The position numbers and the translations under genes are program-made. The notes under the pieces were generated by a model. It worked only from the letters and a program-made list of their open reading frames with translations. It ran no database searches and was not told the DNA's origin. From NCBI RefSeq assembly GCF_947487305.1, contig NZ_CANKWH010000011.1, positions 62,001 to 126,000 of the forward strand: a DNA stretch of 64,000 nt, written 5' to 3'. Positions 33,514 to 43,326 of this stretch are shown here, one piece after another (the stretch's first letter is position 1; every line of letters starts with the position of its first letter). Source of the DNA: an uncultured Paracoccus sp. (GTDB taxonomy: Bacteria; Pseudomonadota; Alphaproteobacteria; Rhodobacterales; Rhodobacteraceae).

Positions 33514-33607
33514 GCCGAGATTTTTCGCCGGACAGAGAAGGCCCGGGCTTTTGCCGGGGGCGGGCTTGGGCTATGTCCGGGGCCATTCTCAGGACGAGGG
33601 CAAGCCC

Positions 33608-34900
33608 ATGCATGACATTCGCGCGATCCGTGACAATCCCGAAGCCTTTGACGCGGCGCTCTCGCGGCGTGGGCTGGCGGCGCTGTCGCCCGCGATCCTG
33701 AAGCTGGATGCCGACCGCCGCGCCCGGATCTCGGAGGCCGAGGCGGCGCAGGCCGAGCAGAACAAGGCCAGCAAGGAAGTCGGCGCCGCCAAGGGCCGTG
33801 GCGACGAGGCCGAGTTCGAACGGTTGCGCGCTCTGGTTGCCGACAAGAAGGCCGATGTGGCACGGATGCAGGCTGAGGCCGCGGCGCTGGACGTGGAACT
33901 GCGCGACCTGTTGATGGGCATTCCCAATGCGCCGCTGGACGGCGTGCCGGATGGCAAGGATGAGAACGACAATGTCGAGATCCGCCGCTGGGGCAGCCCG
34001 CGCAATTTCGACTTCACCCCGGTCGAGCATTTCGACATTGCCGGCGTGAAGCCCGGCATGGATTTCGAGACCGCCGCCAAACTGTCGGGCAGCCGCTTCG
34101 TCGTGCTGAAGGGCGGCGTGGCGCGCCTGCACCGGGCGCTCGCGCAGTTCATGATCGACCTGCATGTGAACGCGCATGGGCTGGAAGAGACCTGGACCCC
34201 GGTTCTGGTCACCGAAGAAATGATGTATGGCACCAACCAGCTGCCGAAATTCGGTGAAGACAGCTATCAGACCCGCGAGGGCTATTGGCTGATCCCGACC
34301 TCGGAAGTGACGCTGACCAATACCGTGCATGGCGATCTTCTGGACCAGTCCGAGCTGCCGCGCCGGATGACCGCGCACAGCCAGTGCTTCCGCTCGGAAG
34401 CGGGCAGTGCCGGGCGTGACACCTCGGGGATGCTGCGCCAGCACCAGTTCGAGAAGGTCGAGATGGTCTCGATCACCGATGCCGAGACCGGTCTGGCGGA
34501 ACATGCCCGCATGACCCATTGTGCCGAGGCGGTACTGGAGGCGCTGAACCTGCCCTATCGCACCGTCGTCCTGTCGACCGGCGACATGGGCTTCGGCGCG
34601 CGCATCACCCATGACCTCGAGGTCTGGCTGCCCGGCCAGGACAAGTATCGCGAGATCTCCTCGGTCAGCTATTGCGGCGATTTTCAGGCAAGGCGGATGA
34701 ACGCCCGCTATCGTCCTGCCGGCGGTGGCAAGCCGGAATTCGTCCATACGCTGAACGGCTCGGGCCTTGCCGTGGGCCGGGCGCTGATCGCGGTGCTGGA
34801 GAACGGCCAGCAGGCCGACGGCTCGGTCGACCTGCCTGCGGCGCTGCATCCCTATCTGGGCGGGCGGACGCGTCTTGGCGCGGATGGCAAGCTGGTCTGA
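33608..34900 (+). CDS. serS: Serine-tRNA ligase
   Basis: A 430-residue class II seryl-tRNA synthetase, the normal length for the family. The N-terminal long coiled-coil arm that grips the tRNA variable loop covers about residues 30-105. The catalytic core shows motif 2 ([21 protein letters not shown]) and motif 3 ([16 protein letters not shown]). The ATG at 33608 matches the family N terminus [11 protein letters not shown]; the upstream open frame is not coding. Confidence 0.97.
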   Translation: MHDIRAIRDNPEAFDAALSRRGLAALSPAILKLDADRRARISEAEAAQAEQNKASKEVGAAKGRGDEAEFERLRALVADKKADVARMQAEAAALDVELRDLLMGIPNAPLDGVPDGKDENDNVEIRRWGSPRNFDFTPVEHFDIAGVKPGMDFETAAKLSGSRFVVLKGGVARLHRALAQFMIDLHVNAHGLEETWTPVLVTEEMMYGTNQLPKFGEDSYQTREGYWLIPTSEVTLTNTVHGDLLDQSELPRRMTAHSQCFRSEAGSAGRDTSGMLRQHQFEKVEMVSITDAETGLAEHARMTHCAEAVLEALNLPYRTVVLSTGDMGFGARITHDLEVWLPGQDKYREISSVSYCGDFQARRMNARYRPAGGGKPEFVHTLNGSGLAVGRALIAVLENGQQADGSVDLPAALHPYLGGRTRLGADGKLV

Positions 34901-34972
34901 ACCGATCGGGACAATCGTCACAACCCCGAGGCGAGGGGCGAAACCCGCGCCCTGTCTCGGGCGTTCCGGGTC

Positions 34973-35881
34973 ATGTCCAGAGGTACTGCCTTTTCCGTGA
35001 TCCTGGCGGTGGCGATCTTCATCGCCAGCGGGCTGGGCTTTGCGCTGACGCCGGAGCCGCTGGCGGTCGCGGGCTATCCCGAGACCGCCGCAGCGGCAGA
35101 GATGGCGGCGCTGACCAGCCTGTCGGCGCCGGGCCTTCCGACGGTGCCCGGCCCTGCCGATTACGGCGTCGATCTGGCCTCGCTGTTCCTCAGGCCAGAG
35201 CACGGGATGCTGTGGCTGCTGCTGCTCTGCGTCTGGGGGGCGCTTATGATCCATGCCTGGCAGGTTCTGGGCAGCGAATTGCGGGCGCGGCGGGCTGCGG
35301 CGGCGGCGAGTGGGGTTTCCCCTGCCCAAACTCCGGTCGCGCGCCCCAGCGTGGTCGAGGGACCGCCGACCCCGGGCGAGTTCGCCCGGCAGGTCGAGCG
35401 CGAGAACAAGCCCGCCGAGCACGCGGCGCTGACGCTGGCGCTGATCCTCGGCGCGGCCTGGCCCTGGGTCAGCCGTGACTATCCGGTAACCGGCTTCATG
35501 CTGGCCGCAGCCATGTTCGCGCTGTCGCTGACCGCCGCGCTACGCGGTCAGCAGGTGGGCGGGGCGATCCGGCGACTGCCGACCGTCGGCCTCTTCGCGG
35601 GCTGGGCGACGGCCGTGACCTATGCCGCCTTCGCGACGCTGGTGAACGGCCATCTGGGCATTCCGCCGGTCGCCGCCACCGCCATCGCCATGCTGCTCTG
35701 CGCCGGTGCCGGGATCGTGGTGCAACTGCGGCTTGGCGGCAGCGTCAGCTATTCCATCGCCATCATCTGGTCGCTGGTCGGGATGGCGATGGCCACTATG
35801 AGCAGCGACCCGACGATTGCCACGGTGGCCATCCTCGGCATTGCCGCGATGGCCATCGTGCTGGTGCGGGCCGCCAGCTAG
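34973..35881 (+). CDS. Polytopic membrane protein of unknown function
   Basis: A 302-residue protein with an N-terminal hydrophobic segment (residues 7-27), a second near 77-95, a charged Ala/Pro-rich linker (about 100-145) and five or six helices in the C-terminal half (about 150-300). No family is recognised with confidence. It lies 72 bases after serS on the same strand and converges on der, so its own promoter or read-through from serS are both possible. Confidence 0.75.
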   Translation: MSRGTAFSVILAVAIFIASGLGFALTPEPLAVAGYPETAAAAEMAALTSLSAPGLPTVPGPADYGVDLASLFLRPEHGMLWLLLLCVWGALMIHAWQVLGSELRARRAAAAASGVSPAQTPVARPSVVEGPPTPGEFARQVERENKPAEHAALTLALILGAAWPWVSRDYPVTGFMLAAAMFALSLTAALRGQQVGGAIRRLPTVGLFAGWATAVTYAAFATLVNGHLGIPPVAATAIAMLLCAGAGIVVQLRLGGSVSYSIAIIWSLVGMAMATMSSDPTIATVAILGIAAMAIVLVRAAS

Positions 35882-35887
35882 CCCGGG

Positions 35888-37372
35888 TCAGGTGCCCTTG
35901 GGTTTCTGCCGGTTCTTGTGCTTCGACAGCGCGCCGGACTGATTGATCTTCGTCGCCTTGAACCGATAGGGGTTCTTGTCCCCCTGATCGCGGAACATCA
36001 GCCGGATCGGCGTACCGGGCATGTCGAAATCGGCCCTGAGTCCGTTGATCAGGTAACGCTGATAGCTGTCAGGCAGCTTGTCGGTATGGGTGGCCTTGAC
36101 GATGAAGGCAGGTGGCCGTGTCCGCACCTGTGTCATGTAGCGCAGGCGGATGCGGCGGCCACCCGGCGCGGGGGGCGGATGCGCCTCGGTCATCGCGCCC
36201 AGCCACTGGTTCAGCTTGGCGGTCGAGACCCGGCGGTTCCACACCTCGTGCGCCATCAGGATGGCATTGTGCAGCCGATCGAGCCCCTTTCCGGTCTTGG
36301 CCGAGACGGTCACCAAGGGCGCGCCCTTCAGCTGCGGCAACAGGCGCTCGAAGCTTTCGCGCAGCTCTTTCAGCTTCTCGGGCTTGTCCTCCTCGAGATC
36401 CCACTTGTTCGCCGCCACCACGACCGCCCGACCCTCGGTCTCGGCATAGTCCGCGATGCGCAGGTCCTGCTGTTCGAAGGGGATGGCCACGTCGAGAAGC
36501 ACCACCACCACTTCGGCAAAGCGCACGGCGCGCAAGCCATCGGCCACCGACAGCTTTTCCAGCTTGTCATTGACCTTGGCGCGTTTGCGCATCCCCGCCG
36601 TGTCGAAGATGCGCATGGGCGTGCCCATGAACTCGGTCGTGACCGAGATCGAATCGCGGGTGATGCCGGCCTCGGGTCCGGTCAGCAGCCGGTCCTCGCC
36701 GATGATCTTGTTGATCAGTGTCGATTTCCCGGCATTCGGACGACCGATGACCGCGAGTTGCAGCGGACGCGCCTCGGAGGGGCGCCAATCCTCGGCGCCC
36801 TCGCCCGACTCGGCGTCTTCCTCGGACAGGTCCACGTCGAACTCGGGTTCGATGGGTGCCGGGCGCTCGGCCTCGACCTGGTCGGCCAGCGGCAGAAGCG
36901 CGCGATAGAGGTCATCCATCCCCTCGCCATGCTCGGCCGAGATGCGAAGCGGCTCGCCCAGACCAAGGGCATAGGCCTCCATCGCACCGCTCTCGCCAGC
37001 CCGGCCTTCGGCCTTGTTCGCGGCGACGATGACATGCCGGGCGCGTCGGCGCAGGATCTCGGCGAAATACTCATCCGCCGCGGTCACGCCCACGCGGGCA
37101 TCCACGACGAAAAGGCAGATATCGGCCTCGTCCACGGCCCGCTCGGTCAGGCGGCGCATCCGGCCCTGCAGGCTGTCATCCTCGGCAATCTCCAGACCGG
37201 CGCTGTCGATGACGATGAAGCGCAGGTCGCCCAAACGCCCCTGCCCTTCGCGCAGGTCGCGGGTGACGCCGGGCTGGTCATCGACCAGCGCCAGCTTCTT
37301 GCCAACCAGACGGTTGAACAGGGTCGATTTGCCGACATTCGGACGGCCGACGATGGCGAGGGTAAAGCTCAT
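35888..37372 (-). CDS. der: Ribosome assembly GTPase Der (EngA)
   Basis: A 494-residue tandem GTPase for 50S maturation. G1 motifs are GRPNVGKST (about residues 9-17) and GRPNAGKST (about 210-218). Each domain has its own NKxD (AANKAE-type in the first, which departs from the consensus, and AANKWD in the second). A C-terminal KH-like domain follows (about 380-470). The ATG overlaps the bamB stop (ATGA), giving the yfgM-bamB-der order seen in many proteobacteria. Confidence 0.96.
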   Translation of the reverse strand: MSFTLAIVGRPNVGKSTLFNRLVGKKLALVDDQPGVTRDLREGQGRLGDLRFIVIDSAGLEIAEDDSLQGRMRRLTERAVDEADICLFVVDARVGVTAADEYFAEILRRRARHVIVAANKAEGRAGESGAMEAYALGLGEPLRISAEHGEGMDDLYRALLPLADQVEAERPAPIEPEFDVDLSEEDAESGEGAEDWRPSEARPLQLAVIGRPNAGKSTLINKIIGEDRLLTGPEAGITRDSISVTTEFMGTPMRIFDTAGMRKRAKVNDKLEKLSVADGLRAVRFAEVVVVLLDVAIPFEQQDLRIADYAETEGRAVVVAANKWDLEEDKPEKLKELRESFERLLPQLKGAPLVTVSAKTGKGLDRLHNAILMAHEVWNRRVSTAKLNQWLGAMTEAHPPPAPGGRRIRLRYMTQVRTRPPAFIVKATHTDKLPDSYQRYLINGLRADFDMPGTPIRLMFRDQGDKNPYRFKATKINQSGALSKHKNRQKPKGT

Positions 37373-38706
37373 CGGAACGCGTGCAGTTGGCCCGAACGGG
37401 ACACGACGTAAAGGGTTTGCCCGGCCACGACCGGCGCGGCAGCTGCGCCACCCGGGATCTGGCCCTGACCGACCAGCGCCCCGGTTGAGGGATCGAAGGC
37501 CCGAAGCACCCCGTCCGAGGAGGCGACGAACAGCCGCCCGCCGGCCAGAACCGGGCCGTAATGGGCGTGGATGCTGTCCTGCTTCTTCACCTTGCTGTCG
37601 GTGTAATAGGGCAGCGCCACCTGCCAGACCTCGCCACCGCTGGCGGCATCGAGGCGCACCAGCTTGGCTTCGTCATTGACGGCAAAGATCGAACCGCCAG
37701 CCGGCACCACGGGCGAATTCGCGCCCTCTCGCGCCGACCACAACTGCCCGCCGGTTGCCATGTCGAAGGCGTCGATGCGGCCCGAGGAGGTGCCGGAATA
37801 GACCGTGCTGCCCGCGATCACCGGATCGCCGGTCACATCGCGGATCGAGGCGATGGCGCGGCCGACGCGGATGCCGGCGACCTGCGCCGACCAGTTGGTC
37901 AGCCCGCTGGCGGTATCGACGGCCATCAGCTGGCCCGAAGGGAAGGGGAAAATGACGGTATTGCCCGAAACGGCGGGGGCCGAGACGCCCATGACACCCG
38001 AGGACGAGGTATTGCCCGAGGTCTGCCACAGCACCTTGCCATCCTCGGCCCTGACTGCCCAACCGGTCGAATCGCGCGCGGCGACATAGACCACGCCGTT
38101 CTGCACCGCTGGGGCGCCGCTGACCGCGACATTGACCCGCTGGCGCCACAGGACGCCGCCCGAAGCCGCGTCCATGGCGACCAGTTCGCCATAGCCGGTG
38201 GTAACGAAAATCCGCCCGCCCTCATAGGCGATGCCGCCGCCCGAGGCGCTGTCGCCATTCTCGCTTGGGGGCGTGATGTCGGTGGACCAGACCCGCCCAC
38301 CGCTGGTTGCGGTCGCGGTGACGCGAGCGCGGCTGTCCAGCGTGAAGATCATCCCGGCGGCCACGATCGGATCGGCGGTGATGCGGTGACGGCGGTCATC
38401 GCCCTGCCCGATCGGCGCGCTGAAGACGCGGTTGGTGCCGGCGGCCAGCGCAACATGACCGGGCATATGCGCGGCATTGCCGGCGCGGTGGGTCCAGTCG
38501 GCATTGCTGCGCGCGGCGGGCAGGCCGACAGCCGTCGGCGCAACCGCCGTAGGGCCGAGCACCGCCGGGCCGTCGGGCGAGTTCACCGCCATCGGGTCCA
38601 GCCGCTCACCCGGCAGGATCGTTTCGCGGTTGCAGGCGCTCAGCAGCAGAACCGCTGCAAGCGGCAGGGCCCAAGCGGCGGCATGTTTGCGCGGCGTGAT
38701 GCTCAT
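37369..38706 (-). CDS. bamB: Outer-membrane assembly lipoprotein BamB
   Basis: A 445-residue PQQ-like beta-propeller lipoprotein of the BAM complex that inserts outer-membrane proteins. The lipobox is LLSAC with the lipidated C25. Repeated blade motifs such as [16 protein letters not shown] and GGQLWSA fit an eight-blade propeller. The ATG at 38706, with GAGGGA upstream, begins the signal peptide. Context (yfgM-like before, der after) supports the assignment. Confidence 0.93.
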   Translation of the reverse strand: MSITPRKHAAAWALPLAAVLLLSACNRETILPGERLDPMAVNSPDGPAVLGPTAVAPTAVGLPAARSNADWTHRAGNAAHMPGHVALAAGTNRVFSAPIGQGDDRRHRITADPIVAAGMIFTLDSRARVTATATSGGRVWSTDITPPSENGDSASGGGIAYEGGRIFVTTGYGELVAMDAASGGVLWRQRVNVAVSGAPAVQNGVVYVAARDSTGWAVRAEDGKVLWQTSGNTSSSGVMGVSAPAVSGNTVIFPFPSGQLMAVDTASGLTNWSAQVAGIRVGRAIASIRDVTGDPVIAGSTVYSGTSSGRIDAFDMATGGQLWSAREGANSPVVPAGGSIFAVNDEAKLVRLDAASGGEVWQVALPYYTDSKVKKQDSIHAHYGPVLAGGRLFVASSDGVLRAFDPSTGALVGQGQIPGGAAAAPVVAGQTLYVVSRSGQLHAFR

Positions 38707-38797
38707 CCTGGACTTCCCTCGTTCCCTGTTCGGCCGGGTTGATGCCGGTCCGGCGTTTGTCATGGTCCGGCCCGGCAGGCCCGGCAACCCCTTGGGA

Positions 38798-39475
38798 TCA
38801 CTCGACGGCCGGGGTAATATCGGTCGGCTCGGGCTCGACGCCCATGGCGATCATCATCTCGGAAAGGCGGCGACGCAAGCCTTCGCTGAGCCCGTCCTTC
38901 TGCTGGATCTGCCGGATCAGCGTCACCGCATCCTCGTTCCGGCCTGCGCCCATCAGCGCCACAACCTGCTGTTCCAGTGCCAGAAGCTCGAAGGGCGCGC
39001 CGGGCTGGGCCAGTTGCGACAGGATCTGGTCGCGTTCGGCCGGGTCCATGGCCTCGCCCTCGGCCAGCACCATCTTCAGCCGGGCAAGGTCGCGCATGGC
39101 GCGGTTTTCCTCGCCGGCAAAGCCCGCAACCGCCTCGAACCGCTCGCCAGCGGCGGCGGCATCACCCTTGGCGATCAGCGCATTGCCTTGCATCATCCCG
39201 GCCAGCGCGGCCTGTTCGCTGTCCTGAGCGACGTCAAGCGCGGCCAGCGCTGTGGCCGGGTCCTCGGCGCTCTCCGCCGCAAGGATGGCGTCACCGAAAG
39301 CCTCGGCCGATTTCTGCGCGCTGGCGATGCTGTATTCGCGCCAAGCGGCGCCGGCGACGACGGCCAGGATCAGCGCGAGACCGATCCAGCCATAGCGGCG
39401 GAACATGCCGAACAGCCGGTCACGGCGAAGATCCTCGGTCACTTCGTCGATGAAGCTGTCATTCTGGTTCGCCAT
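38798..39475 (-). CDS. YfgM-like membrane-anchored TPR protein
   Basis: A 225-residue protein with a cytoplasmic N terminus, a single membrane helix at about residues 28-46 and a periplasmic helical TPR-like domain (about 55-205). This is the architecture of YfgM, which associates with SecYEG and periplasmic chaperones. It lies directly upstream of bamB, as in E. coli. GGAAG precedes the ATG. Confidence 0.87.
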   Translation of the reverse strand: MANQNDSFIDEVTEDLRRDRLFGMFRRYGWIGLALILAVVAGAAWREYSIASAQKSAEAFGDAILAAESAEDPATALAALDVAQDSEQAALAGMMQGNALIAKGDAAAAGERFEAVAGFAGEENRAMRDLARLKMVLAEGEAMDPAERDQILSQLAQPGAPFELLALEQQVVALMGAGRNEDAVTLIRQIQQKDGLSEGLRRRLSEMMIAMGVEPEPTDITPAVE

Positions 39476-39596
39476 GGGCCGTCTTCCATCATTCTCTTGA
39501 CGGCTTCGCTCTTACACGCAGCGGGGCGGAATTGCCAATGGCAAGCTGTCGTGAGGGGTGTCGCCCCGCGTCCGGCCCACACGCCCGGCCTCCCGC

Positions 39597-40619
39597 TCAG
39601 CTCTCGGGGCCGGTCTCCATCTTGCCCTGGTCGCGCAGATCGTCAAAGCGCTCATGCGCCGCCTCGGCCTCTTCGTCGCGCCCCGGGGTCGGCGGACCAA
39701 GATCGACAACGGTGATCTCGGGCGGGACGCCAAGGCGCATCGGCAGGACCGAACAGCCGATCCCGCCCGAGACGACCAGCACCCGGCCCTCGTCATCGTC
39801 ATAGCGCCCCCAGGACCATTTCTCGTTATCCGAGGCCATGATCAGCGGCGCGCTGCCGGCCACCCGGATCTGCCCGCCATGGGTATGGCCCGACAGAGTC
39901 AGGGAGACGCGTTTGCGGGCCTTGCCCAGATGATCGAAAAGGTCGGGCTCATGCGCCATCAGCACGATCGGCGCATTATCCCTGATGCCCTTCAGCGCGG
40001 CATCGAGATCATCCATGCCAACACCGTCGGGCCCCTCATCAAAGGGCCGCTGCTCGCCCACCCCGGCCAGCCAGAAGCCGTCGGCGCCACCGATGCGCAC
40101 ATGCTTGTTGTCGAGAACCGGGATGCCGGCACGCTCGAGCTCCCGCTCGGCCTCGATCGGGCCCGAGCGGCGCTCCTGCGCCTCGGGGTCCTGCCACCAG
40201 TCATGGTTGCCGACCACGGAATAGGTGCCGCCGGGTGCGGTGAAATCCTTGAGCCGGGCGATGATCTCGCGCTTGCCGGTGCCGCCGAGGGTGAAGGGAT
40301 GGGCGGCGCTGAAATCGCCCAGCAGAATCGCCACATCGGGCTGCAGCGCATTGGCGCGGGCGACGATGCGGCTGACGCGGTTCAGGCCGATATGCGGCCG
40401 GCCGGCGTGAAGGTCGCTGATGATGACCAACCGGGCCGGCTTGCGACCGCGCCATTCCGGCAGTTCGACCCGCCAGCGCACCACGCGCAGCATCATCGCC
40501 GGCTCCCACCAGAGCGCATAGGCGGCAAGACCTGCCAGCCCCGCCAGGGCGACCGAACCGAGGCCGATGCCGCTGCGGCGCAGGGCGGACGGGCGTTTGC
40601 GGACTATGGGCTGGGACAT
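39597..40619 (-). CDS. Metallophosphoesterase (YaeI/YkuE-like)
   Basis: A 340-residue calcineurin-like phosphoesterase. An N-terminal membrane anchor (about residues 20-40) is followed by the metal-binding blocks ISDLHAG, LGDFS, VGNHDWW, AHEPD and SGHTHGG. The related YaeI and YkuE proteins act at the membrane or cell wall; the substrate is unknown here. AAGGAGAGAAGG precedes the ATG. The C-terminal 30 residues are charged and unconserved. Confidence 0.9.
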   Translation of the reverse strand: MSQPIVRKRPSALRRSGIGLGSVALAGLAGLAAYALWWEPAMMLRVVRWRVELPEWRGRKPARLVIISDLHAGRPHIGLNRVSRIVARANALQPDVAILLGDFSAAHPFTLGGTGKREIIARLKDFTAPGGTYSVVGNHDWWQDPEAQERRSGPIEAERELERAGIPVLDNKHVRIGGADGFWLAGVGEQRPFDEGPDGVGMDDLDAALKGIRDNAPIVLMAHEPDLFDHLGKARKRVSLTLSGHTHGGQIRVAGSAPLIMASDNEKWSWGRYDDDEGRVLVVSGGIGCSVLPMRLGVPPEITVVDLGPPTPGRDEEAEAAHERFDDLRDQGKMETGPES

Positions 40620-40723
40620 GCCTTCTCTCCTTCGACTGCGGCGGTCGGTCCGGTGCCGCTTGGCCAGCCGGGTTCAGCCGCTCAACCAGCGAGAGAGGGT
40701 CCCGGTTCCGGTCCTTCCGACAT

Positions 40724-40751
40724 CAAAACGGCCCGCCTTTCGGGGCGGGCC
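40724..40751 (-). terminator. Rho-independent terminator of sodB
   Basis: On the minus strand GGCCCGCC (40751-40744) pairs with GGCGGGCC (40737-40730) over a 6-base loop and is followed by GTTTTGATG. It lies 30 bases after the sodB stop. Confidence 0.88.
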
Positions 40752-40781
40752 GTGATGATCTGACATCGGGTCTCGCGTCGA

Positions 40782-41381
40782 TCAGAGGCGCGAGGCGACG
40801 TTTTCCCAGTTCACCAGCTTGTCGAGGAAGTTGGTCAGATAGGCCGGGCGCTTGTTGCGGAAGTCGATGTAGTAGGAATGCTCCCACACGTCGCAGCCCA
40901 GAAGCGCAGTCTGGCCATAGCAGAGCGGGTTCACGCCGTTCTCGGTCTTGGTGATCTTCAGGCTGCCATCCTTGTCCTTCACCAGCCAGGCCCAGCCAGA
41001 GCCGAACTGGCCGGCACCGGCAGCGCTGAATTCTTCCTTGAACTTGTCGACCGAGCCGAAGCTTTCGGTGATTGCCTTTTCCAGCGCGCCCGGAATGGCA
41101 CCCGATTTCGGACCCATCATTTCCCAGAACTGGCTGTGGTTCCAATGCTGGCTGGCATTGTTGAAGATGCCGTTCTGCGCGACCGCACCATCCTTGAATG
41201 TGCCGGAGACGATATCCTCAAGCGACTTGCCGGCCCATTCGGTGCCGTCGATCAGCTTGTTGAGGTTGTCGACATAGGCCTTGTGGTGGATGTCGTGGTG
41301 GTATTCCAGCGTCTCCTTGGACATGCCGGCCCCAGCCAAGGCGTCGTGAGCGTAGGGAAGATCGGGAAGCGTGAAAGCCAT
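40782..41381 (-). CDS. sodB: Superoxide dismutase, Fe-type
   Basis: A 199-residue Fe/Mn-family superoxide dismutase. Metal ligands are H28, H82, D164 and H168 (YHH, HWNH, DVWEH). Gln78 in NNASQHWNH is the position that marks Fe-type enzymes; Mn-type enzymes usually have Gly there. It lacks a signal peptide, so it is cytoplasmic. The ATG at 41381 has AAAGGA upstream and fits the family start MAFTLPDLPY. A perfect inverted repeat lies in the leader. Confidence 0.96.
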   Translation of the reverse strand: MAFTLPDLPYAHDALAGAGMSKETLEYHHDIHHKAYVDNLNKLIDGTEWAGKSLEDIVSGTFKDGAVAQNGIFNNASQHWNHSQFWEMMGPKSGAIPGALEKAITESFGSVDKFKEEFSAAGAGQFGSGWAWLVKDKDGSLKITKTENGVNPLCYGQTALLGCDVWEHSYYIDFRNKRPAYLTNFLDKLVNWENVASRL

Positions 41382-41413
41382 TTTCCAGTCCTTTCTGAGG
41401 GGTGGCGCGGATT

Positions 41414-41430
41414 CGGGACGCAACGTCCCG
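41414..41430. promoter_or_regulatory. Inverted repeat upstream of sodB
   Basis: CGGGACG (41414-41420) and CGTCCCG (41424-41430) are a perfect 7-bp inverted repeat separated by CAA. It lies about 33-49 bases before the sodB ATG and could be an operator or a short leader hairpin. Confidence 0.4.
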
Positions 41431-41492
41431 CATTACGCAGGTCAACGCAAGGGCGGAAAACCAGTTCCGCTGCAGATGCTGCAAGCGGGGGA

Positions 41493-42647
41493 TCAGGCGC
41501 GGTCCAGCACCTCGACAGCAAGGATGGTGGGCAGGTGGCGGGCGATTTCCTGCCAGTGGTCGCCCTCATCGGTGCTGGCAAAGACCGAGCCGCTGTTCGT
41601 GCCGAAATAGACCCCCGCCGGCTCGCGACGATCGCCGGCCATCGCCTGACGCAGCACGGTGAAGAAGCAGGCGGTCTGCGGCAGCCCGTCGCGCAGCGCC
41701 TGCCAGCTTTGCCCGCCATCGCGCGAGCGCCAGACGGCGGCGGCGGCATCCGGGGGAAAGCGGCCGATGCTGTCGCCGTTCAGCGGCAGGGTCCAGAGGG
41801 TCGCGGCATCGCGCGGATGGACATGGATCGGAAAGCCGAAGGTCGAGGGCAGGCCCTCGGTGATATCCTCCCAGCTGCGCCCGCCATCCGGGGATCGCCA
41901 GACGCCGTGATGGTTCTGCTGATAAAGCAGCTGCCCCTCGCCCGGCGCGCGCACGAGGTTATGGACGCAGTGCCCGACCTCGCCATCGCGCGGCGCGGCG
42001 GGGTGGTGGTGCTGGCCGCAGGCTTCGGCGTTGGACAGGAGGTTGCGCCGCTCCCAGCTGAAGCCGCCATCCTCGGTCTGGAACACGCCCGCCGCCGATA
42101 TGCCGACCCAGAGGCGCTTGGGATCGGTCGGATCGGCGACGATGGAATTCAGGACCAGCCCGGCCGCCCCACCGTTCCAGCTTTCCGCCGAGGGGTGATC
42201 GCTGAGCCCGTCGAGTAGCTGGAAAGTTTTTCCATTATCCTCGCTGACCAAAAGGCTCGCGGGCTTGGTGCCGGCATAGAGCTTGCCGTCCGCAAAGCCC
42301 AAAGACCAGATCTGCTGGAACTGGTCGGCGAAGGGCAGCGGCTCATCGGTCCAGCCGATCATCTGGGCGAAATCGGGGTCATTCGCCGCCCAGTCATCCA
42401 TCTGGCCCTTGGTCAGGCGCGTGAGGCTCCAGCTTTCTCCGCCATCCTCGGACCGCCAGACGCCGGCGCCATGCCAGTCACCGCCACCGCCCGCCCAGAT
42501 GGTCCCGCTGGCCGGATCGCCGGCGAGATGGTTGATCGGCCAGCCGTCGCAGAAGGGACCGCTGACGGTCCAGCCGTCGCGGTTCGTACCGCCGCTGATG
42601 AGAAAGGCGCCCTTGGTGGTGCCCACGAGGATCGTCAGGTCGGCCAT
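41493..42647 (-). CDS. Asp-box/BNR-repeat beta-propeller protein (sialidase-like fold)
   Basis: A 384-residue protein without a signal peptide. Repeated Asp-box motifs of the form S-x-D-x-G-x-x-W are visible: RSEDGGESW, SEDNGKTF, TEDGGFSW, RSPDGGRSW, RSRDGGQSW and STDEGDHW. They indicate a six- or seven-blade beta propeller as in sortilin/VPS10-like and sialidase-like proteins. Catalytic sialidase residues are not obvious, so the function is unknown. The ATG at 42647 is chosen because the beta strand TILVGTTKGAFL begins right after it. Confidence 0.85.
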   Translation of the reverse strand: MADLTILVGTTKGAFLISGGTNRDGWTVSGPFCDGWPINHLAGDPASGTIWAGGGGDWHGAGVWRSEDGGESWSLTRLTKGQMDDWAANDPDFAQMIGWTDEPLPFADQFQQIWSLGFADGKLYAGTKPASLLVSEDNGKTFQLLDGLSDHPSAESWNGGAAGLVLNSIVADPTDPKRLWVGISAAGVFQTEDGGFSWERRNLLSNAEACGQHHHPAAPRDGEVGHCVHNLVRAPGEGQLLYQQNHHGVWRSPDGGRSWEDITEGLPSTFGFPIHVHPRDAATLWTLPLNGDSIGRFPPDAAAAVWRSRDGGQSWQALRDGLPQTACFFTVLRQAMAGDRREPAGVYFGTNSGSVFASTDEGDHWQEIARHLPTILAVEVLDRA

Positions 42648-42699
42648 CTGCGTGCTCCGGTCTTGCCGCCGAAACCCTAGCACGGCGTCGGGCGACAAC

Positions 42700-43251
42700 C
42701 TAGCGGGTCAGCAGGGCCAGCAGGTCCCTGAGATCAGCGCCGCGGCTGTCACTGTCGGCCGGCGCCAGCAGTTCCAGCCCCAGATGCGCGGCATAGATGA
42801 GGCGCGCATTGCGCGTGGCGTCACCGCCCATCCCGGCCAGTTGATCGCGCAGATAGGCCAGCCGCTGCTGATCGACCCGCGCGACAGCCTCGGCGGCCAG
42901 CGGATCATGGCGCGACCAGCCGCGGATGGCCTGCTCGGCGGCGTGGTCGGGCGCGGGATCGGCCGGGTCGGGCAGCGCGGTGGCCAGCGCGATCAGCGCG
43001 GCCAGCCGCGATGGCGGATCGGGATGGGTCTCGGCCAAAGCGATGATCTCGTCGGTGCAATGACGCTGCCAGCAGGCAAGGATCGCCGCCTTGTAGGCCG
43101 GCAGATCCCTGAAATGCCAGTAGAACGAGCCCTTGGTCGCGCCGATGTCGCGTGCGATCGCCTCGGCCCTGAGCGCAGCCGGGCCGCCCTGCGCAAGGGC
43201 ATCGAGCCCCGCCTTGATCCAATCCTCGGGTGAGAGTGCGCGTTTTGTCAT
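42700..43251 (-). CDS. TetR-family transcriptional regulator
   Basis: A 183-residue TetR repressor. The helix-turn-helix region is at about residues 24-52 (LRAEAIARDIGATKGSFYWHF). The C-terminal ligand-binding part is alpha-helical and unassigned. Two matching palindromes lie between this gene and the divergent membrane-protein gene, so autoregulation plus control of that neighbour is likely. No ribosome binding site precedes the ATG, and the predicted transcription start coincides with it, suggesting a leaderless mRNA. Confidence 0.93.
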   Translation of the reverse strand: MTKRALSPEDWIKAGLDALAQGGPAALRAEAIARDIGATKGSFYWHFRDLPAYKAAILACWQRHCTDEIIALAETHPDPPSRLAALIALATALPDPADPAPDHAAEQAIRGWSRHDPLAAEAVARVDQQRLAYLRDQLAGMGGDATRNARLIYAAHLGLELLAPADSDSRGADLRDLLALLTR

Positions 43252-43257
43252 CGCTAA

Positions 43258-43286
43258 ACCATACGGTAGCGTATTGACTCACGCAA
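43258..43286 (-). promoter_or_regulatory. Predicted promoter of the TetR gene
   Basis: On the minus strand TTGCGT (43286-43281), a 17-base spacer and TATGGT (43263-43258). Six bases separate the -10 box from the ATG, placing the predicted transcription start at the A of the start codon. Confidence 0.5.
43259..43276. promoter_or_regulatory. TetR operator 1 (imperfect palindrome)
   Basis: CCATACG-GTAG-CGTATTG, one mismatch from a perfect 7-bp inverted repeat. It overlaps the predicted -10 box of the TetR promoter and the first half of the TTGACT -35-like box (43274-43279) facing the membrane-protein gene. Confidence 0.7.
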
Positions 43287-43300
43287 GCCGAGAGGTCTAG

Positions 43301-43318
43301 CCATACGCAGCCGTATGG
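43301..43318. promoter_or_regulatory. TetR operator 2 (perfect palindrome)
   Basis: CCATACG-CAGC-CGTATGG, a perfect 7-bp inverted repeat with a 4-base centre. It is 42 bp (four helical turns) from operator 1 and abuts the GGAGG ribosome binding site of the next gene. Confidence 0.78.
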
Positions 43319-43326
43319 AGGGCATC

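Noticed and set aside
33514-33607. A terminator behind soxS
   Set aside because: The CCCGG/CCGGG stem is only 5 bp and has no following T run.
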